Assembly: GCA_023398165.1 (NCBI GenBank)
Contig: JAEWSQ010000012.1
Location: 186,001-250,000, forward strand
Direction of reading: 5' to 3'
Origin: Spirochaetota bacterium
GTDB taxonomy: Bacteria > Spirochaetota > Spirochaetia > Treponematales > Treponemataceae
DNA: 64,000 nucleotides
Position numbers and translations under genes: made by a program. Under the pieces are notes generated by a model, which made no database searches, was not told the origin of the DNA, and worked only from the letters and a program-made list of their open reading frames with translations. Below are positions 60,629-64,000 of this stretch, piece by piece. Numbering within the stretch: position 1 is the first letter of the stretch; every line of letters begins with the position of its first letter.

Positions 60629-62248
60629 ATGATTTCCAATATTACCATTACAGTTCTTCCCGGCGAGGAAGACAATACTTCATTTATCCGTGCGAAAGCC
60701 GCTCAGACGCTTTCTGTCAAACCGTCAGAAATTACTGCTTTAGTATTCAAAAAAAAATCTATAGATGCCCGGCGGGGTCAGGTAAAAATTCACCTTGCAT
60801 ACACCGCCTACATCGGTGAAGAACCGCCGGTTCAGGGAGAGAGAACGTTTACTCCCCGCTGGAAGAAAATAGAAATAAGTGAAAATTCAAAATCACAGGA
60901 TGTTGTCATTATCGGTTCGGGGCCTGCGGGTCTTTTTGCCGCGTTAAGACTCCTTGAACACGGTCTTCGTCCGGTTATTGTTGAACGGGGTAAAACAGCA
61001 TCCGAACGTAAAAAAGATATTGCGCTCATTACTAGAACCGGTTTTGTAGACGGTAATTCCAACTACTGTTTCGGCGAAGGCGGGGCGGGAACTTTTTCGG
61101 ACGGCAAGCTTTATACAAGATCAAATAAACGGGGCGATATTTCCCGTATCCTTTCCATCTTTGCACATCACGGAGCAGATGCTTCAATTCTGACTGATGC
61201 CCACCCGCATATTGGTACCGACAGGCTGCCAGGAATTATTGGCAGTATGAGAAAAACCATAGAAGATCACGGCGGAGAAATAAGGTTCGGCTGTACCTGT
61301 ACCGGATTTGAAATTTCAAAAGGAGCCGTCACCGGTGTGCAGGTGATGATTGAAGGAAGGGAACAAATAATTCCTTCCCGTGCAGTAATTCTTGCTTCCG
61401 GTCACTCCGCCCGCGGCATGTATGAACTTCTTGCCCAAATAGAACTTGACGGGAAAACAAACGGAAAACCGCTTCTAGAAGAGAAAGGGTTTGCAGTAGG
61501 CGTCCGTGTTGAACATCCGCGTGAACTCATCGACCGCATTCAGTATCACAATACAAAAGATACTTCTTCAATGGAAGCCGCAGAATACCGTCTTACTGCG
61601 CAGGTTGAAGGGCGAGGGGTGTACTCATTCTGCATGTGTCCCGGAGGTTTTATTGTTCCCTCTGCAACAGCCGATGATGAAATCGTTGTGAACGGTATGT
61701 CTGCAAGCGGCCGCAATACACGCTGGTCAAATTCTGCAATCGTTGTGGAAACAAAACCCGAAGATATTCCCGCTCAGTTCCGCGAAGGAAACAAGCCTGT
61801 CCTTGCAGGCATCAGATTTCAAAAATGGCTCGAGCAGGAAGCAAAAAGCAACGGACAGGGACAAGCAGCCCCTGCTCAGAATCTTATAGATTTTCTTGAA
61901 AAGAAATCTTCGAGGACACTTCCTGAGTGTTCGTATACTCCCGGAATTGTTCCTTCCCGGCTTGACAGCTGGATACCGTCCTTTATTTCTGAGCGTCTCC
62001 GTGAAGGCTTTATTTCGTTTGACCGGTTTATGCACGGTTTCATTTCGAGAGAGGCTGTTCTTGTTGCAATCGAAACCCGCTCCTCATCCCCGGTTCGAAT
62101 ACTTCGTAATAAGGAAACTATGGAAAGTACCGCCCTTTCTGGATTATTCCCTGCAGGCGAAGGCTCAGGATATTCAGGAGGCATTGTATCTTCTGCCATG
62201 GACGGCGAAAATGCTGCAGACAGAATTGCGGAGAAACTTGGAAAATAA
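60629..62248 (+). CDS. FAD-dependent dehydrogenase, COG2509-type
   Basis: The 539-residue protein begins with a ~70-residue domain (RRGQVKIHLAYTAYIGEE), then the FAD Rossmann loop VIIGSGPAGLFAALRLLEHG and the second glycine-rich region NYCFGEGGAGTFSDGKLYTRS. ILASGHSARGMYELL and the C-terminal FAD motif GLFPAGEGSGYSGGIVSSAMDG follow. These uncharacterised flavoproteins are widespread in anaerobes; electron donor and acceptor are unknown. The ATG has no Shine-Dalgarno site and a -10 element ends 7 nt before it. A bidirectional terminator follows. Confidence 0.88.
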   Translation: MISNITITVLPGEEDNTSFIRAKAAQTLSVKPSEITALVFKKKSIDARRGQVKIHLAYTAYIGEEPPVQGERTFTPRWKKIEISENSKSQDVVIIGSGPAGLFAALRLLEHGLRPVIVERGKTASERKKDIALITRTGFVDGNSNYCFGEGGAGTFSDGKLYTRSNKRGDISRILSIFAHHGADASILTDAHPHIGTDRLPGIIGSMRKTIEDHGGEIRFGCTCTGFEISKGAVTGVQVMIEGREQIIPSRAVILASGHSARGMYELLAQIELDGKTNGKPLLEEKGFAVGVRVEHPRELIDRIQYHNTKDTSSMEAAEYRLTAQVEGRGVYSFCMCPGGFIVPSATADDEIVVNGMSASGRNTRWSNSAIVVETKPEDIPAQFREGNKPVLAGIRFQKWLEQEAKSNGQGQAAPAQNLIDFLEKKSSRTLPECSYTPGIVPSRLDSWIPSFISERLREGFISFDRFMHGFISREAVLVAIETRSSSPVRILRNKETMESTALSGLFPAGEGSGYSGGIVSSAMDGENAADRIAEKLGK

Positions 62249-62250
62249 AA

Positions 62251-62296
62251 AACAGCTTTGCACAGATGTTTTCCCGCTGTACAAAGCTGTTTTATT
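62251..62296. terminator. Bidirectional terminator between convergent genes
   Basis: AACAGCTTTG (62251-62260) and CAAAGCTGTT (62282-62291) are exact complements, continued by an inner ACAG/CTGT helix. An A-run lies on the left and TTTTATT on the right, so it can serve the flavoprotein gene and the minus-strand AraC-type gene. Confidence 0.85.
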
Positions 62297-62333
62297 CCTT
62301 ATTGTAAGATTTTGTGCTTGCTGAGAAAATTCA

Positions 62334-63218
62334 TTACTTAATTTTTCTTACCGGCAGCAGTTCAATATAGCCGCGCCCGCCTCTCGGTTCGAGCTGTATG
62401 CGGGGGTTTGATTCATCCCATTCGTATCCTGCAATTGAGGGATCATATTTTTTTTCAGCTTCCCAAATTTCACTGATAGCTTTTTCGTAGTTTTCCTCTT
62501 TGAAAGGCTCTCCTTTAAACATAAGGTACTCAGTTTTTGGAAGTTCAATTACATCAAACCCCTCAGGAACAACTCCTTTGTAGTCGAGAGCGACTTCCGC
62601 CCCCTGAACATATTCCGATGTTCCCTGTTTTATATACTTTTTAGGAAGCCGCATGCACACAGGTTCTCCTGCTAAGGATTTAATGCTCTGCAGTAATCCC
62701 CACACATCGCATCCCGCTTCTTCACAGTATGAAAAGTAGTCATTTGCATGTATACCTCGTTTAATAATTACCTTCCGTGCACTCTTTTCGATTACCTGCA
62801 CAAATACTGTCTTAATTTTTTCCATAGTAGTCTCCTTGTCAGGTTCAGCAGTGCTGATTTTAAATGGAGTAAACAAATAAATAGGAACCGGATTCTGTGC
62901 ATAATCGTGAGGGTTGGTACCGAACTCTTTTAAAAATGCACGCTGATATCCGTCTGCGCTTTCAAAACCGGTGTCATACGCAATATCAATAATTTTCACG
63001 TTTTCATCGCGTAAGCGCAGAGCCGATTTCGATAAGCGGAGCCGCCTGATGTAGTCTGCAGGAGTCATGTTCAAAAACTGAAAGAAAAGTCTGGATGCGT
63101 ACCACGGAGAGTATCCGGATATCCGTGCGAGCATTCCCGGGGTTATACAATCGAATACGTGCGCTTCGATGTATTCCTGCATTTTTCGAACTGCTTCTGT
63201 CTGTACTTTACTATCCAT
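62334..63218 (-). CDS. AraC-family regulator with GyrI-like effector domain
   Basis: The 294-residue protein has an N-terminal AraC/Rob double helix-turn-helix (MLARISGYSPWYASRLFFQF, IIDIAYDTGFESADGYQRAFLKEFG). The C-terminal ~170 residues form a GyrI-like small-molecule-binding domain (VIEKSARKVIIKRGIHANDYFSYCEEAG, then PEGFDVIELPKTEYLMFKGEPF). This arrangement is that of Rob/BmrR-like activators of drug and stress response. Target genes cannot be deduced. GGTGA precedes the ATG. Confidence 0.92.
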   Translation of the reverse strand: MDSKVQTEAVRKMQEYIEAHVFDCITPGMLARISGYSPWYASRLFFQFLNMTPADYIRRLRLSKSALRLRDENVKIIDIAYDTGFESADGYQRAFLKEFGTNPHDYAQNPVPIYLFTPFKISTAEPDKETTMEKIKTVFVQVIEKSARKVIIKRGIHANDYFSYCEEAGCDVWGLLQSIKSLAGEPVCMRLPKKYIKQGTSEYVQGAEVALDYKGVVPEGFDVIELPKTEYLMFKGEPFKEENYEKAISEIWEAEKKYDPSIAGYEWDESNPRIQLEPRGGRGYIELLPVRKIK

Positions 63219-63278
63219 TGTTCACCTGACAAAAAGAAGTGTACTCTATACTGATATAATCCTTCTCGACTTTTTTTG

Positions 63279-63647
63279 CTATTTTAAAAGCGATACCGCT
63301 TTCTCAAGAGTTTCACAGAATAGTACTTTACCGGTGCTGTTGCTTTCATACATAAAATCCCGCAGACTTTTACTTTCGACGTTTGAAAAATCTCCCAGAA
63401 TTATTAGGCGCCTTGAGTATGTGGAAACTTTTTGAAGAATCTCTCCTGCAAAACCTGTCTTCAGGTTAAAAAAATCGGGAGTAATGTTATTCTTTTCTAT
63501 AATTGTCGTATCTGAGGGGGATTCCATTAATGCATCAAAAAACGTCCGGTAATCGGTGATTTTTTCATTATCTTGAAAAACAGTCTTTGTAAGAATTCCT
63601 TTAGTGCTCTCAATAGTTTCATACGTCACAATTCTTACCCTTATCAT
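63279..63647 (-). CDS. DUF4180 family protein
   Basis: The 122-residue protein fits DUF4180: an early TDYRTFFDALMESPSDTTIIEKNNITPDFFNL segment and a central RRLIILGDFSN, ending in CETLEKAVSLL. The fold resembles STAS-like alpha/beta proteins; the function is unknown. It follows the partial esterase gene by 8 nt and likely shares its transcript. The ribosome site is weak. Confidence 0.75.
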   Translation of the reverse strand: MIRVRIVTYETIESTKGILTKTVFQDNEKITDYRTFFDALMESPSDTTIIEKNNITPDFFNLKTGFAGEILQKVSTYSRRLIILGDFSNVESKSLRDFMYESNSTGKVLFCETLEKAVSLLK

Positions 63648-63655
63648 TTTCGTTT

Positions 63656-64000
63656 TTATTTACCTGCATAAAACGTGAGGTAGTCTGTAAAATATTTTGT
63701 CTGCAGCGAGTGGCCTCCGTCGTATACGCGGAATGAGACTTTCATTCCGCGTTTTAAAAGCGCCTCATACAGAGAGGTAACACCTTTATTGAACGGATCA
63801 TTTGTATTGCCGGTGTCCAAGTATACTTCAATTGCGCTGTATCCCTTTTTGGCTGCATATTTTTTTACATCTTTTACGGTATCTGTCTGTTCGTTCGGGT
63901 AAAGCCATTTTTCAAGCTGCGAGGCGGAATAATCCTGCGACGGAACAGCGGGGCTGTATCCCCCGATTTTACTGAAAAGATCCGGATGATGAAATCCTAT
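63656..64000 (-). CDS. Putative esterase, C-terminal part (5' end outside window)
   Basis: The frame is open to the window edge and gives the last 114 residues of an alpha/beta hydrolase of the esterase D/feruloyl-esterase type. It reads IGFHHPDLFSKIGGYSPAV after the missing nucleophile elbow, then DTGNTNDPFNKG with the likely catalytic Asp. VYDGGHSLQTKYFTDYLTFYAG contains the catalytic His. The catalytic Ser lies outside the window. Substrate unknown; carbohydrate-linked esters are common for the family. Confidence 0.75.
   Translation of the reverse strand: MGFHHPDLFSKIGGYSPAVPSQDYSASQLEKWLYPNEQTDTVKDVKKYAAKKGYSAIEVYLDTGNTNDPFNKGVTSLYEALLKRGMKVSFRVYDGGHSLQTKYFTDYLTFYAGK

Noticed and set aside
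61876..62324. Frames of ~100-140 codons overlapping the 3' end of the FAD oxidoreductase
   Set aside because: They lie over conserved FAD-binding codons and run through the terminator hairpin.

Overview
The window reads as a chromosomal segment of a spirochaete, most likely a Treponema-like anaerobe. This is inferred from the gene repertoire (signalling proteins built from 7TM, kinase, GAF and GGDEF parts, MCP, class III cyclase, DUF4015 hydrolase, low-to-moderate G+C) and not from a marker gene. Coding density is high, operons are long, and one tRNA gene is present. No insertion sequence, transposase, phage module or CRISPR array is visible.

Layout. 1-2730: 3' end of carB, an ArsB/NhaD-type permease and a convergent GntR regulator. 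2879-8360: a broken nitrogen-fixation locus. A Nif11-domain protein and the last ~105 codons of nifA lie on the minus strand; they meet head-to-head, at one point near 3550, the 5'-truncated nifI2 of a plus-strand nifI2-nifD-nifK-nifE cluster. nifD and nifK are intact and of the Clostridium/group III type. nifE stops after about two thirds of its normal length and overlaps an unrecognised ORF. nifH, nifI1, nifN and nifB are absent from the window. 8420-11786: small P-loop kinase, MFS permease, 7TM-type sensor. 11985-23069: alpha-xylosidase lacking its C-terminal domain, a heterodimeric ABC exporter, MCP, mntP, a CmpB-family membrane protein and an acyl-CoA synthetase. 23071-34278: a minus-strand housekeeping run (M15 peptidase, AI-2E-type permease, Rsm22 methyltransferase, MerR, der, ptsI, mnmE, PAP2 phosphatase, DUF4015 hydrolase). 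34397-38470: pfk, FMN-dependent oxidoreductase, ettA, tRNA-Ala(GGC).

38652-43566 is a patchy region of short or damaged genes: a ferredoxin-domain remnant, a kinase, a nitroreductase, an orphan ORF, two HAD proteins (one lacking its cap domain), a TPR protein, and an FMN-binding protein preceded by a membrane-protein remnant. 43767-48959 is a single 1730-residue kinase-ATPase-GAF-GGDEF protein. 48992-57903 is a minus-strand run of 13 small accessory enzymes with tiny gaps, with two palindrome-bearing promoters inside it. 57957-64000 holds an adenylate cyclase, acetyltransferase, flavoprotein, AraC/GyrI-like regulator, DUF4180 protein and a partial esterase.

Two patterns cut across the window. 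First, several genes are cleanly truncated or internally deleted while their remaining frames stay open (nifA, nifI2, nifE, yicI-like, ferredoxin, HAD cap, FMN-operon membrane protein). This suggests recent deletions or assembly joins rather than slow decay. Second, at least four genes without a Shine-Dalgarno sequence (ptsI, DUF4015, ettA, FAD oxidoreductase) have a -10 hexamer ending only 6-7 nt before the ATG, which predicts leaderless mRNAs.
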